Assembly (NCBI GenBank): GCA_004369085.1
Contig: ML210178.1
Location: forward strand, 78,776-142,775
DNA: 64,000 bases
DNA from: Coprinopsis marcescibilis
Taxonomy: Eukaryota > Basidiomycota > Agaricomycetes > Agaricales > Psathyrellaceae
Direction of reading: 5' to 3'
Both the position numbers and the translations under genes were made by a program. The notes beneath the pieces were generated by a model. It made no database searches and was not told the origin of the DNA. It was given only the letters and a program-made list of their open reading frames with translations. Shown in pieces: positions 11,060-23,078 of this stretch. Position 1 is the stretch's first letter; the number at the start of each line of letters is the position of its first letter.

Positions 11060-11830
11060 CGGCGGCACTGTTGTGGTTATTTGCGCGGCCTCGCTCGAGC
11101 TTCTGGCTGCCTCGCAAAGCAGATGGTTCTGTCAAGATCGGGATGATAATGTACATACCCCGAAGGAGCTCAGCTATTTCATTTCAGGAGAAGTGTCGCC
11201 CTGTGACCGAAAGAATCCAAGGAGCTGAATAAGGCGGCGTTTTCGAAGTCACCGGAGTAAGTTGGGATCAAGGGCCTACAGGGGCCTACGCGTGCTCTAT
11301 TCGTTGTCCGTTCTAAGCGCGGTGCTCAAGTCTTTGGGGCGACGAAAAGCTTCGAAACATACAGAAATTGCTCAGGAATTCAGAGTCCGATTTCCTCCGA
11401 ATGATTCTCGGAGCATGGAGTTCTTTCATGGTTGGCAGCAATGCGTGGTCCCCGACGTGCTCATTCTATTCAGAAGCCCCACTGAGAGAGTCTGTGATAG
11501 CACACCACCACCACCACCACCACCACCACCACCACCACCACCACGGGAAAAAGCGCAGTGCATGAAGTACGGTGAAGTGGTGGTACATGCTCGCTGGGCA
11601 CTACTACACTAGGCAGTAGTTTTCTGCAAGGTGAGCCCACAGGAACGAGCGACAGGGACTTAATACTAGACACACAGTCTCCCGTTAGATTTACTGTCAC
11701 GGTACATGAACTCTGGTCTTATCTCCGAGCGAGACAGCGACCTGCATCTGGACTGTCACGTCAACGAAGTCAGACGCAAGTGGCGTTAATCATATTTGTG
11801 CAACAGAACTCCGCAGATCGGGACGAGTAT
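11060..11830. other. Intergenic, probable promoter of the dehydratase gene
   Basis: No gene is seen. The region lies between the dehydratase start and the 3' end of the 7-TM gene. Its main feature is the trinucleotide tract listed separately. Frames crossing it read as poly-Pro or poly-His and are artefacts of the repeat. Confidence 0.5.
11503..11544. repeat. (ACC)14 microsatellite
   Basis: A perfect or near-perfect ACC trinucleotide tract of about 42 bp lies roughly 450 bp upstream of the dehydratase start codon. Confidence 0.95.
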
Positions 11831-13376
11831 TCAAGTTAACCTAGACTTCACCACTGAGCCCTTGTTCTCGGTCACTGCATCGATTTCTGAGATACAACCG
11901 TCGCCACTCTGGATGGTATCAGCGTTTCTGAAAACGAGGTCATGTAGTGGGTTATGCTTCTGATGACAGCTTGTATTAGCCTGGTTACTTTGTATGGCAA
12001 TGATAGTAGGTCCAGAAATACATACCTGAGCTTGCCTTGCGGTATTACCCCCACTAAACGGTGCCGCGGCTGGGGGTGCGGCCCGACGGTTCGATGTCAG
12101 TGTTGTGCTGAGAGGCCGGTTCAACTTAAATAACCAGTGGAGCCTGTTTACGACTACTAACTGGAGTTCCACATCATCTGTTGAATCGAAATTTGTGAGC
12201 CTTCGGACCGCACGACATGCGACTATCTGCCTCGGAAGTCTATCAATATTCCTGGATTTCTGAGAAATCATAGAGAAGCTGATGTTACCCACCGTACAAA
12301 AAACAATCGCCGGGATGTTGAACATGATCGTCATGAACTGGCTGAGATCCAAGAGCATAAAAACTGTGGCAACGAGGTTGAAAATAAACCTAGCATGTAA
12401 AAGCGTATTAGTCGATCTCATGAAAGACAGATTATGGACTTACGCCGTAATAAAGTAAATCAAACCATCCTCAAACAACATCTTCGACAACCTTCGCGTT
12501 CTCGTCAACCGCTCCAATCTGATGTTGAGCACAGGAGGACGAGGCAATTGGCGCAATTTGTAAGTGTTCATCAGCAGCACTAGTAGGTCGAAACACATTG
12601 AATAGATGAAGATAGGGGCAAGAACAGGACTTTTGGCTTCTGTGATCATACAACCGGCCCCTTCGACCCAAGTGGCGTTCAATCTCACACCTCGGAGTAT
12701 GAGACTCCAATGTCCAAGCGTGACGAGCACCAGTGCAATGATAACCCATCGGTTGTGCCCCCAAATCGCGACGCTGTAAGGGTTGTGTTGAGTCGATCAA
12801 CCCCAGCAGATAGGCGCTCACGTACGTTCGAATGGCAAGGTTGATACTTGCGAGACCGGAAGCCGAATCCCCTGCAATCGGCGCAAATTCGACCAATCGT
12901 TGACAATTGATTTCTCTGAGGCGTCCGGTTATATTTATGCAGCGCGGCGAGATGGGTATTTAAGTGGGCGCACGTTGTTGAACTGACAAGAATAACCCTG
13001 AAGGAACGTCGTTAGAGTTCATTGCCTAGTATCTAGAGGGTTATCACGTACGTCCCAATCATCAGAAACAGTGTGAGATATCTGTTGGCGAAGTAAAAAA
13101 CCTGGATGATTTAAATGAGTGCCAAAGGCCCAGTGGATCTTCGTCTGTCCCGCTCACTAATGGCCAGCGAAAACGTTTGTCGCCTCGGATGAGTGCTAAT
13201 TCAAAGTCAAGTGATAAGAACCATTCCCAACTAGTAAAGGTGGATGACTAGTCAGATTATTGACCCAGAACTGGTGGCGAGGGATCGTACCCATAGAGCC
13301 CGAAGAGGCCATGATTGAGATACGCAAACGCTACATTCTGCTGCTCGATCTGCGCAGGGGATCGCCAGTCTACCAT
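11831..13376 (-). CDS. Seven-TM DUF6533-like membrane protein
   Basis: The gene starts MVDWRSPAQIEQQNVAF at 13376. Several introns are inferred. Exon 2 reads VWEWFLSLDFELALIRG, the WEWLL...E signature near the start of these fungal proteins. Exon 3 reads VFYFANRYLTLFLMIGT. Later exons give GLASINLAIRT, GHNRWVIIALVLVTLGHWSL, then SPVLAPIFIYSMCFDLLVLLMN, LFEDGLIYFI, NLVATVFMLLDL and the closing NIPAIV...IVACRAVRRL. These are seven or so hydrophobic helices followed by a soluble, disordered tail ending SVVKSRLT at 11831. The family is heavily expanded in Agaricomycetes, and its function is not established; a receptor role is often guessed from the 7-TM topology. Every segment is intact, so the gene looks functional. 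Confidence 0.75.
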
Positions 13377-14542
13377 GGGCGACTGTCAACAGGTGGAGAT
13401 ACTGCAGTGTTGGTTAGCTGGGGTGGGCATCTCAACCCGTCATTCTAATCCAGGTTTATAAGCTTGTGACAGAGTAAGATTTCGTTTAGTCTAGTAGAAC
13501 GTCAACGTCAGCTTATCGGCAAGTATATATATAAGTAGTATCGTGTCTATGCCTACTGACACGGGGGTGTTCGGTTCCGAGTGTACTGGGTTTGACTAGT
13601 CAGAAACGAGACTCAGTGAAATGGAGTCTCGTCCAGATTAGCCATATTGAGGGGACATAAACAGTAACGCCTTACTGGTATTGGTGGGCTTCTCCGAAAG
13701 ACAAATTTAACGGCGGAGAAAGTCGTTACTGATCCTGTCCCACATGTTCTTAGACTAAGAAAAGTTGAACGATCTGCGCTTCGCAAGTCTTACGGGCATA
13801 CAGTTAGAGAGGATTCTCATGGCCATCCATCCAATGGAGGCGCGTACTAGTAATCCAGGCCATTAGGCTGTGGTTCAAATGGTCAATCATGCACTCCGAC
13901 GCTACCTATTTTCGCAAAGAATAGGCCATCTGTCGTGCCTAAGTATGGTCTCTTGAATAGACCAGAAGTCCGGATTTCCAAGTATAGGCTGGGCAGTGAG
14001 ATCTGTGACTGAGCTCGTCGTTACAACTGTTTGATCTCGAGTCCGACCTTACCGCAGGACAGGACAGAGCTTTCGAGGTGCATCATTAGTGTTTTCATCG
14101 GCAGGAGATGTGTTCGGCTCTCAAGGAGGAAGGGGAACTTTCACTTTCAGTAAGAGGTAATTTTACCACTGCCGCGTTGCAGTTCACCTAATGTTCGATT
14201 CTGGAATGGTGTTCGACTGGACAATCACTAAGTATATTTAGTTCAAGGACCCTGGATATAAGTGTGTGCATGCCCATACCAGCAATTTCTGTCGTCACTT
14301 CCAGATGCAAGGACCCAAAAAACGGCTCTCCTCTTTCTCCTTCAGCTCTTGAAGTTGTAAACATGTAAGACCCTATCTGGATTCTGCGTGCAATTAAACG
14401 CTATGAAACGCCAAACCTTCGCTCCCGGGAGTAACATGTGGCATGGGCAGGTGTACAAATTGTAGAAATCCTCTCGTCGTTGATGGCAAATGTCGATGAT
14501 GATCAAATGATGGACAAAGAGCGGGACTGCGGCCTTTATTAC
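13377..14542. other. Intergenic, no gene seen
   Basis: No plausible coding exon. A small perfect hairpin (8-bp arms CGAGACTC and GAGTCTCG, 13607-13614 and 13624-13631) is the only local structure noted. Confidence 0.45.
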
Positions 14543-14572
14543 TAAGGTAGTTATCAGCGGAATCGGGCACCC
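14543..14572 (+). repeat. Left terminal inverted repeat (with TA flank)
   Basis: These 30 bases, including the flanking TA, are the exact reverse complement of 15746-15775. Imperfect similarity continues a few bases inward (CCTTACATAA against TTATGTAA). Confidence 0.92.
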
Positions 14573-15773
14573 CCTTACATAATCCAAACCTGCCAACGAC
14601 AACGAGTGAAATTGGCACATTACACTTGACATGTACAATAATCTAAGCACTAGGAAAGATGCATTTAGCTTCAATGAGGCTTTCCTAGAAGACAGAATTA
14701 AAATTGGACTTTTTTTACTTGACTTATTGAGCATTTTTTTTTTATTACAGAAAACATCGAGAATGCTCATTTGAGCTCATTTGAGAGATGGTTCAAAAAT
14801 CCCGCCTCTCGATTTGGCGCGTCACGTGACCTCGGATAGGGGCGCGAACATGAGGTCTGGCACAGAAAATCGGCTGCACAACGCTCATACCTCGACGAAA
14901 AAATGGGGAGAAGGTCTAAAAGGGCGGCAGCATCGGCACAAAACCTAGCTGCTGCAAAAAGAAGCCAGAAAAACGACTTACCCGCTCAAGAAAGCTTAAG
15001 CCAACCAGAATTCATCCCTGGCAGACTCCCAAACGGCAAGGAACAGGAATTCTATTACCCAGATGACCATCCCGAATATCCTGGATGGTTCAAGGGAATG
15101 GAACAACTCATCCGCGAGCGGGGCCTTTGGCAAGATAGTAATGGCCTTCGGTTTGAATGCTCTGGGTTCAAGTGCCATGAGGGTGCAACCAATTGTTGCT
15201 GCCGCCGAGTGATGTACACACAACCTGATTTTGTGGCACAGAAGTCGCAACTTGAAGAGTTTGTGGAGTCCCGCGGACATCTCTGCGATTTCTACCCCAA
15301 ATATCATTGCGAGCTCAATTTTATTGAGCAGTATTGGGGGATGGCCAAGGCACAGTACCGAAACTCTCCAAGAACCAACAACCAAGATGAAATGGGGAGG
15401 CTCATGCTAATTTGCCTGGATAAAATAGATAGGGTTCATATTGTTCGGTGAGTTGCTTATGTTCTTGTTGGATACTTGTGTTTATAACTCTCTGTTAGGT
15501 TCGCAAAACCGCGGTGCGCGCTTCATTTCAGCGTATGATCTTGGCTTGTCAGGCGCAGAAGCGGCTTGGGCCAATAAACGGTACCATAGGCATCGCACAT
15601 TGCCCCCAATTATGCTTGCAGAGGTTCGCCGCCAGATGGCAGAGTCAATTGCACCCTTAGATTAGACTTCTTAGGTTTTCGAAATTTTTTTTTTTTTTTG
15701 GGCGAGAATTTGGCGCTCTTGGCGCTTAGTAATATGCTTACATAAGGGTGCCCGATTCCGCTGATAACTACCT
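14545..15773 (+). mobile_element. Tc1/mariner-type (IS630-like) DNA element, internally deleted
   Basis: The ends are a perfect inverted repeat beginning AGGTAGTTATCAGCGG, and each end is flanked by TA, the target duplication expected of Tc1/mariner elements. The element is only about 1.23 kb. It encodes just the C-terminal part of a DDE-type transposase, so it is most simply a non-autonomous internal deletion derivative. The near-identity of the two ends suggests fairly recent movement. The superfamily call rests on TA flanks plus the HCELNFIEQYWG motif in the coding part. Confidence 0.8.
14903..15665 (+). pseudogene. Transposase C-terminal fragment with frameshift
   Basis: An ATG at 14903 opens MGRRSKRAAASAQNL and reads through FYYPDDHPEYPGWFKGMEQL, CCCRRVMYTQPDF and YPKYHCELNFIEQYWGMAK. 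The last motif holds the final acidic residue of a DDE/DDD catalytic triad and the following WG signature. The upstream catalytic aspartates are absent. An intron (donor GTGAGT at about 15449, acceptor TTAG near 15499) should lead into a RFANR...ARFISAYDLGLSGAEAAWANKRY-type C-terminus. The second exon has one extra A in the run GCAAAACCG (about 15503), which shifts the frame. With truncation plus frameshift, the copy cannot make a full transposase. It lies wholly inside the TIR-bounded element. Confidence 0.75.
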
Positions 15774-15775
15774 TA
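15746..15775 (-). repeat. Right terminal inverted repeat (with TA flank)
   Basis: This is the exact reverse complement of 14543-14572, including the terminal TA. It marks the right boundary of the element. Confidence 0.92.
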
Positions 15776-16391
15776 TTAGGAGCGCGCGGTGTTTGAAAGT
15801 CGATTTCAATGGTAGGTTTCTTTCTGCGGCGGCCTCACATTCCACAAGTTTGTCTAGCAGAACTCACGTCATAATGTTGGTTATCTTGCCTACTTACCTG
15901 GGAAATGAGCTGATATTTCGCAAATAGGCAATAAAGCCCTGAACGTTGGACTCACACCATGTCTGTTAACGATCGTCGATCGACGACTGCAGTAAAAGTC
16001 TGATACCTGTGTAGTCCACGAGGCAGCCCTACTATGTAGGCCCCAGGGCTCACTGACCTCGACAGGGACTTGAGACAAGAGAAACGGAGGCCATGGCAGC
16101 CTAGGGGAATGCCACAACGGAGGTTTGCGTCCGTTTACCCAATCCACAATGACCAACAGGGCCTTTAATGCGCCAAGCTTATCCCGGCCGCCGAAAGTAT
16201 CAGCATCTGTTGAAATTGAATCGCCATAACATGGAGCGTCGGGAGGGCCGAAGGGAAGAACCTGTTTAGTTCCCTGATACGACTTTGTTCTTCACACTCT
16301 TTTAACCCCCACTCCTTTCCCCTAATCTTCTTACCACTCTTTCTCCTCTTGTATATTTGTCCAAAACGCTCAGTGACGGACGTCTTCAGTC
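15776..16391. other. Intergenic, promoter of the ABC transporter
   Basis: No gene is seen. The 100 bp before the start codon at 16392 is pyrimidine-rich (CTCCTTTCCCC, TTTCTCCTCTTG), as is common at fungal promoters and transcription starts. Confidence 0.5.
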
Positions 16392-19300
16392 ATGTCGAGG
16401 ACAAGTAGCACGGATGAGAAGTCCACCGTGGTCAATGACCAGAAAACGAAACGTAATGGTTCCAACACTGAACTCAACGAGAAGGGCTCCGACAACGCCA
16501 GTTCGACAAAGATCGTGGACACCCGCCCCAACATCCCAGCCGTATCATTTTTTAGTCTCTTCAGGTATGTCGTCCTGTTTTCAAAGCAATCTACAGCCAC
16601 TCATAAATGACGCCAGATTCACAACGAAGTTTGAGTTCTTTATCGATTTTATCGCTTTGCTTGCGGCTGCAGCTGCCGGTGCTGCCCAGGTAGGCTGAAC
16701 TACTTGTCTTATGTCTTGACCCATGTCTCATGCTTGTCCCACATCCGGATAGCCTCTGATGTCCTTGCTTTTTGGTAATCTTACCAATGACTTCGTAAAT
16801 TTCCAAACTATTGTCGGGCGAGCGGCTGCGGGAAACGAAACAGCCGCTGCCCTCGTTCCTGCCGCCGCCCAATCATTCCGCGAGGTCGCTGCACTGGACG
16901 CTAGTTATCTCGTTTATATCGGTGAGTTGTGCCCTGAATGTTGGCAAATGAAATCAATTAACACGCCTTAGGTGTCGGCATGTTCGCATGTACCTACACT
17001 TACATGTACGTCTGGGTCTACACCGGCGAGGTCAACGCAAAACGTCTGCGCGAAGCCTACCTTCAAGCCGTCCTCCGTCAAGATATTGCATATTTCGACA
17101 ACGTTGGCGCAGGAGAAGTCGCAACCCGCATTCAAACGGACACCCGTATGAATCACGCATTCCTTCAACTAGACCATTCCTGACACGAAAGTCCACTAGA
17201 TCTTGTCCAGCAAGCCACTTCCGAGAAAGTCGCCATGACAATCAACTTTTTGGGAGCGTTCCTCTGCGGGTTCATTCTCGCATTTGTCCGATCATGGCGC
17301 CTTGCTCTGGCTATGTCTTCTATCCTCCCCTGCATGGCCATTGCCGGTGGCGTTATGAACAAGTTCATCTCCGCCTACAAACAGTAAGTGTTGATGCCAT
17401 TGTGCCTTCGCTAGGATACCCCTGATTTTGGCAAATAGACTTTCGTTGCAATACATTGCCGACGGAGGAACTTTGGCCGAAGAAGTGATCTCAACCGTGC
17501 GCACTGCCCAAGCATTCGGCACCCAGAAGATCCTTGCTACTATCTACGACGGTCATGTGCAAAGGTCGTTCGTCGTTGACATGAAGAGCTCTGTGTGGCA
17601 CGGTGCAGGTCTCGGATTCTTCTTCTTTGTAATCTACGCCTCCTATGGTCTTGGTATGTTCCCATTGCAGTTCAAATATGCTAGTATATATAATAACCTT
17701 TTTATAGCCTTCCACTTTGGTACAACGCTCATCCTTCAGGGATATGGTGCGTTTCAGTTTTCTCGTCTCTTATAGCTGGCGCTGACTTCGCCATTCAGCC
17801 GATTCTGGAGCAGTTGTCAACGTCTTCATGGCCATTTTGATTGGTTCTATCTCGCTCACCTTGCTTGCTCCAGAGATTCAAGGTATATATTTTGCAACAA
17901 TCCTTTTGTTCCTAACTTTGATGCTTATGTTCGTCATCAGCCCTTACCCACGGCTGTGGCGCCGCTGCCAAGCTATACGAGACGATTGATCGGGTCCCGA
18001 ACATCGATTCCGCAAACGAGGGCGGCTTGAAACCTGAACCCGTTGTCGGCGAGATCACGTTCGAGAACATCACCTTCAGCTATCCCTCGCGTCCCGATGT
18101 GCAAGTCGTCAAGGGCTTGTCGTTGACCTTCCGTGCCGGGAGAACCGCTGCATTGGTCGGTGCCTCCGGTTCTGGCAAATCCACTGCCATCTCCCTTATC
18201 GAACGCTTCTACGACCCTCTTACCGGCTCTGTGAAACTCGATGGGGTCGACCTCAAGGAGCTCAACGTCAAGTGGTTGCGCTCTCAGATCGGTTTGGTCT
18301 CCCAGGAACCTACCCTCTTTGCCACCAGCATCAGGGGCAACGTCGCCCATGGTCTCATTGGCACCAAATACGAGAACGCACCGGAGGAAGAGAAATTCGA
18401 GCTAATCAAGCAAGCCTGCGTCAAGGCCAATGCGGACATTTTCATCAGCAAGCTTCCTGAGCAATATGACACCATGGTTGGAGAGCGTGGCTTCTTGTTG
18501 TCTGGTGGACAGAAACAACGAATTGCTATCGCCCGGGCCATCGTGTCGGATCCTCGAATTCTGTTACTTGACGAAGCTACCAGTGCACTCGATACTCAGT
18601 CGGAAGGTATTGTTCAGGATGCCCTTGATAAGGCAGCTGCAGGTGCGTTCCTACATTATTCTTGTGACCCCTGGTCTGATCGCTTGTCTTGCTCCAGGCC
18701 GAACCACCATTACAATTGCTCACCGACTTTCGACCGTCAAGGATGCCGACGTTATCTACGTTATGGGTGATGGTCTCGTTCTCGAGCAAGGATCCCACAA
18801 CCAACTCTTGGAAGCAAGTGGCCCCTACGCCCATCTTGTCCAAGCCCAGCAACTCCGCGAAGCCAGCGAGCAACACCGCATTGAGGATGGTTCAGAATAC
18901 TCTGAGGACGCTGCTGCTGAGAAAGGCCACCCCGAAGACTTGGCTCTTGGGCGACAGAACACCGGCCACTCGTTGGCCAGCGCAATTATCGAGAAGAGGC
19001 GTTTGGAGAACGACACAAAGGAAACGGGCGACGTCAGCATCTATGTCCTTTTCAAGCGTATGGCTTTGCTCGTTCCGGATCAGTGGCGCAACTATTCCTT
19101 CGCCATTTTCTTCGCTTGCTGCACTGGTATGGTCTACCCTGTCGTTGGCATTGTCTACGCTATGGGTATGGCCGGTTTCGCACAGGAAGGTGAAGAGAAG
19201 AGGAAGGCCGGAGACCGTAACGCCCTTTGGTATGTTTGTTTTTGGTGTCCGGTCGTCAGAATTCAGGTTAATCGTTTGATTAGGTTCTTCATCATCGCCA

Positions 19301-21298
19301 TTGTCGCCTCCATTTGCGTCGCTCTCCAGAATTATTACTTCGCTACCGCAGCTGCCGCGCTCACTGCCCGTCTCCGCACATCCGTTTTCAAAGCGATTCT
19401 CAGACAAGATGGTAAGCATGTATGGCCATCCTTTCCTCGACAAATGCTAATAACTTGAGTGTAGTCGAGTTCTTCGATAAAGATGAGAACAGCACTGGTA
19501 GTTTAACTGCAAACCTCAGCGAGAACCCCCAGAAAGTCAACGGTCTCGCTGGAATCACTCTCGGTGCCATTATCCAGTCATTTGCCACTCTCATCGGTGG
19601 ATCAGTGATCGGTCTGGCATACATTTGGAAGGTTGCCCTCGTTGGTATCGGTGAGTAAACCCGTTAACCGAGAATCATTGCATTCGCTAACACCGTGTAA
19701 AGCCTGCACGCCTCTGCTGGTCTCAACTGGGTTCATCCGCTTGGTATGTCCAAGTTATTGCGACCGATTTGTTGTCAAGTTTAACCTCTCGTACAGAAAG
19801 TCGTCGTTCTCAAGGACCAGGCGAACAAGAAGGCACACGAAGAATCCGCCCAACTGGCCTGCGAGGCTGCTGGTTCCATCCGCACCGTCGCAGCTCTTAC
19901 TCGCGAGAAGGATTGCTTGAGACTGTATAGCGAAAGCTTGGACGTTCCTTTGCAGAGGTCGAACAGGACCGCTATTTGGGGTAACCTGCTCTTTGCGCTT
20001 TCTCAAGCTATCGTGTTCTTTGTCATTGCCCTCGTCTTCTGGTACGGATCCGTCCTCGTTTCCAACTTTGAGGCGGACACACTGCAGTTCTTCGTTGGTC
20101 TCATGGTGAGTATATGTCTTTCTTTGTGCGTAATTCAACGCTAATGTGCATCCCAGAGCACCACATTCGGTGCAGTTCAAGCAGGAAATGTCTTCTCATT
20201 CGTACCCGATGTCTCCACCGCCAAGGGAGCCGGTTCCGATATCATCAAGCTCCTCGACTCGATCCCAGAAGTCGACGCCGAATCTGAAGAGGGCGAGAAG
20301 CTCGCGAACGATACTGTGAAGGGACATCTGAAGCTGGACAACATCCACTTCAGGTACCCTACTCGCCCTGGTGTTCGCGTCCTCCGAGGCATGTCCGTAG
20401 AAATCCAGCCCGGAACTTATGTTGCGTTGGTTGGTGCTAGCGGATCTGGAAAGAGCACTGTGTAAGTGATGCGCTACAACAGTTTCAACTATAGCAACTG
20501 ACACTCTGTTCTAGTATCCAGATGATTGAACGATTCTATGACCCACTGTCGGGTGAAGTCTTGGTCCGTACTTCTCTGAATGCCCACGTTATAGGTTGAT
20601 AAGCTTACCTTAAACTGGTCATAGCTTGACGGCAAGAAGATCACGGACTTGAACATCCAAGACTACCGCAAACATATTGCCCTGGTTTCTCAAGAACCCA
20701 CTCTTTACTCGGGATCGATTCGTTTCAACATCATGCTCGGCGCTATCAAACCGCAATCTGAGGTCACGCAGGAAGAACTTGAGGCTGCGTGCCGTAACGC
20801 CAACATCCTCGACTTCATCAAGTCCTTGCCTCAAGGATTCGACACCGAGGTTGGTGGCAAGGGATCGCAGCTCAGCGGTGGTCAGAAACGTATGTTGTCT
20901 TTATCATCACGGAAACGCGGAAGCTCATTGACTCGATCTACAGAACGTATTGCTATCGCCCGTGCTCTATTGAGGAATCCCAAGGTGTTGCTGCTCGATG
21001 AGGCCACCTCTGCATTGGATTCGCATTCCGAGAAGGTCGTTCAAGCCGCATTGGACCAAGCGGCCAAGGGAAGGACGACGATTGCGATTGCTCACCGACT
21101 TTCTACCATCCAGAATGCTGACAAGATGTAAGCGTTTTGCTTTCTATGAAACACACGTTCCTAACTGACGCCTGCCTTTTTAGCTACTTCGTCAAGGAAG
21201 GCCGAGTCAGCGAATCCGGAACTCACGATCAACTACTTGCCCAGCGTGGAGATTACTACGAATATGTCCAGCTGCAAGCCCTCAGTGCTAACGAATAA
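16392..21298 (+). CDS. ABCB/MDR-type full ABC exporter
   Basis: The gene spans about 18 short introns and encodes about 1,300 residues, the normal size for a TMD1-NBD1-TMD2-NBD2 P-glycoprotein/Ste6/pmd1-type pump. TMD1 begins [22 protein letters not shown]1 has Walker [10 protein letters not shown] (near 18160), LVSQEPTLF, signature [14 protein letters not shown], Walker [13 protein letters not shown] and switch [11 protein letters not shown]2 starts near 19080. NBD2 repeats the set (GASGSGKST split by an intron at 20461, [25 protein letters not shown] across an intron at 20891, [16 protein letters not shown]). Both nucleotide sites look complete. Family members export hydrophobic drugs or lipopeptide pheromones at the plasma membrane. 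The substrate here is unknown; no biosynthetic cluster is adjacent. The protein ends [10 protein letters not shown]. Confidence 0.95.
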
Positions 21299-21644
21299 TC
21301 GAACGAGACGATATAATGTTATATACCCCATATTAGATCAATTATAGACCGTACTTACAAAGACTTATTCTGGATATTTACTAATAATCACCCTGCATCT
21401 ATACCCTTCGAATGTTCGAGATGTCCCGAATCAGCGTCGTCAACATTTGCCTTCTCCAGCCTTGCACTCCCCATTATGCGGTCAAACCGACTGTACTCTA
21501 AAGGTCTTCTCTCACATTCCACAAATTCAAACCGCTCAAACGCTTATGATAGGGTTAGGCGTTCAATGGATCTGTGCCCAAATCGGAAGACAAGTCGCGA
21601 CCAATGTCATTGAAATCCTAGCTATGTAATAGGAGAAGTTAAGG
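21299..21644. other. Convergent intergenic
   Basis: A 346-bp gap between the 3' ends of the ABC exporter and the F-box gene. It should contain both 3' UTRs. No clear signal other than AT-rich sequence near 21310-21400. Confidence 0.5.
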
Positions 21645-23078
21645 TTAAGCGAAGTAATAGTCAATGTCCGACAATGTCCATGGATAGTCAATCCACCGCC
21701 GAATAGCATGGGGCCAGTAAGGATGCCAATCCGTGCTCTTAATATCCACAAGCCTTGCACCCTCCATACAAGGAACCAGACTTCGAATCTCAGCCTTGAT
21801 CTTCTTCATCTCGTCACGAGCCTCCTCCTCCCCAAATGCAACAGTCAGAATCTCGATTTTCACACCTTTCAAGCCGTCAAGCCGTTCCTTACTTGTAAGG
21901 AGGTTGTCGAGAATCTGCCAATGCTCTGCATTTAGGGGTTCGAAGAGGAGCGGTTGGTAGGACCGCAAGAGAACAAGATGGACGTATTCGACCAGTTGTA
22001 GTAGAGTACTGGAATTTCTTCAAGTCGGGTAACAATCCGAAGCAAAGAGTCTGGAACTGGCTTCATTCCAATGACCACGTTTGCCAGCGTGATTCTTCGA
22101 AGGTTGGTAAAACGCGGGAAGTCAACCGCGTTTTCTCCTGAAAATTTGAAGTTCTGGAGAGGTTTTGTATAACTTCCCGACGCAAGATCTGCCATGGGAG
22201 ACAACGACGCGCCTGCCATGCCAGAGTAGAGATCAACGTTAACCAATATTTAGGGGACCGTGTAAATGGCATAAACTTACTCATCCGTGGCAATGTATAT
22301 GCCAGAGCCTGCAAGGAAGGAGGGCACGCGGCCACCAAAGTGCGATAGTTGCTAGGTCCCTGTTTTCCGTCGCCATCTCTGCAGAAACGCAGAGTTCGCC
22401 CAGGTTCCGAAAGTCAAACCTTCCTGGGTGGAGCATGTATGCGGCGATCTGCGGGCGACCCTGGGATTGAATGGAGGTGTACTGAGGTTTTAATAGCCCG
22501 TCGTCCGTGGAGCCATTGTGTTGGTCGTCGACAGGTTTTACCCCTTCTAACTCCAGGCGCACTACCGAAGGACCACACAAGGCAAGAACAGAGGTTGGAC
22601 ACCATCGAAGTGAAATGGAGTGCAACGATGCGGAGCGAGAGATGGACTGGAGGGCTCCTTGGACTGGTTCGGGTACTACCTGAATCGATATGTTCGCGAT
22701 GTACTCCAACGAAAGGTGTTCGATCCTGTTGAGCTGGCCAATAGCTTGGAGGACCTTTGGTAGGCATTCATCCTGGCTGGTCCAGCCGCTTCCAGAATAA
22801 GACAGTACTTTGTTTTCAAGCTTGACCGCCCGCACATACGTTGCCAACGACGGCCTGCTTTCAACGGCCATATAGAGCCTTTCTCCGGCAGGTTGACTGG
22901 ACCAATCAATATGAGAAAGTCTAATGTATGGAAAGAGGCGTTCCTGGCATGGCTAGCGAAAGATTGAAGAGATAAGCGAGGCCGTCTTGAGCGATTGGAA
23001 GTAATCAGAAACATCCTTCGGGATATTGGCGACGATTAACCGGACAATTTCCGCTGGCGTTTCAGACATTGTGGTCAT
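21645..23078 (-). CDS. F-box/LRR-like protein, possibly decaying
   Basis: From the ATG at 23078 the protein reads MTTMSETPAEIVRLIVANIP, typical of a divergent fungal F-box helix. It then gives RLYMAVESRPSLATYVRAV, the hallmark segment after the F-box in Agaricomycete F-box proteins. Leucine-rich segments follow (LNRIEHLSLEYIANI, VVRLELEGVKP, FTNLRRITLANVVIG), and a C-terminal part contains LLFEPLNAEHWQILDNLL and ends DIDYYFA. A GTAAGT...GCAG intron near 22280-22200 is well supported. Frame changes near 22954, 22922 and 22010 do not fit obvious introns, including a stop right after SSIFR at 22953-22955. It may be a pseudogene or contain sequence errors. Its role as an SCF adaptor is inferred from family. 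Confidence 0.6.

Noticed and set aside
11262..11612. Plus-strand frames with poly-Pro or poly-His stretch
   Set aside because: They are only translations of the ACC microsatellite; flanking residues have no protein-like features or splice partners.
13850..13900. Possible tRNA B-box (TGTGGTTCAAATGG)
   Set aside because: No acceptor stem, A-box or anticodon arm can be folded around it.
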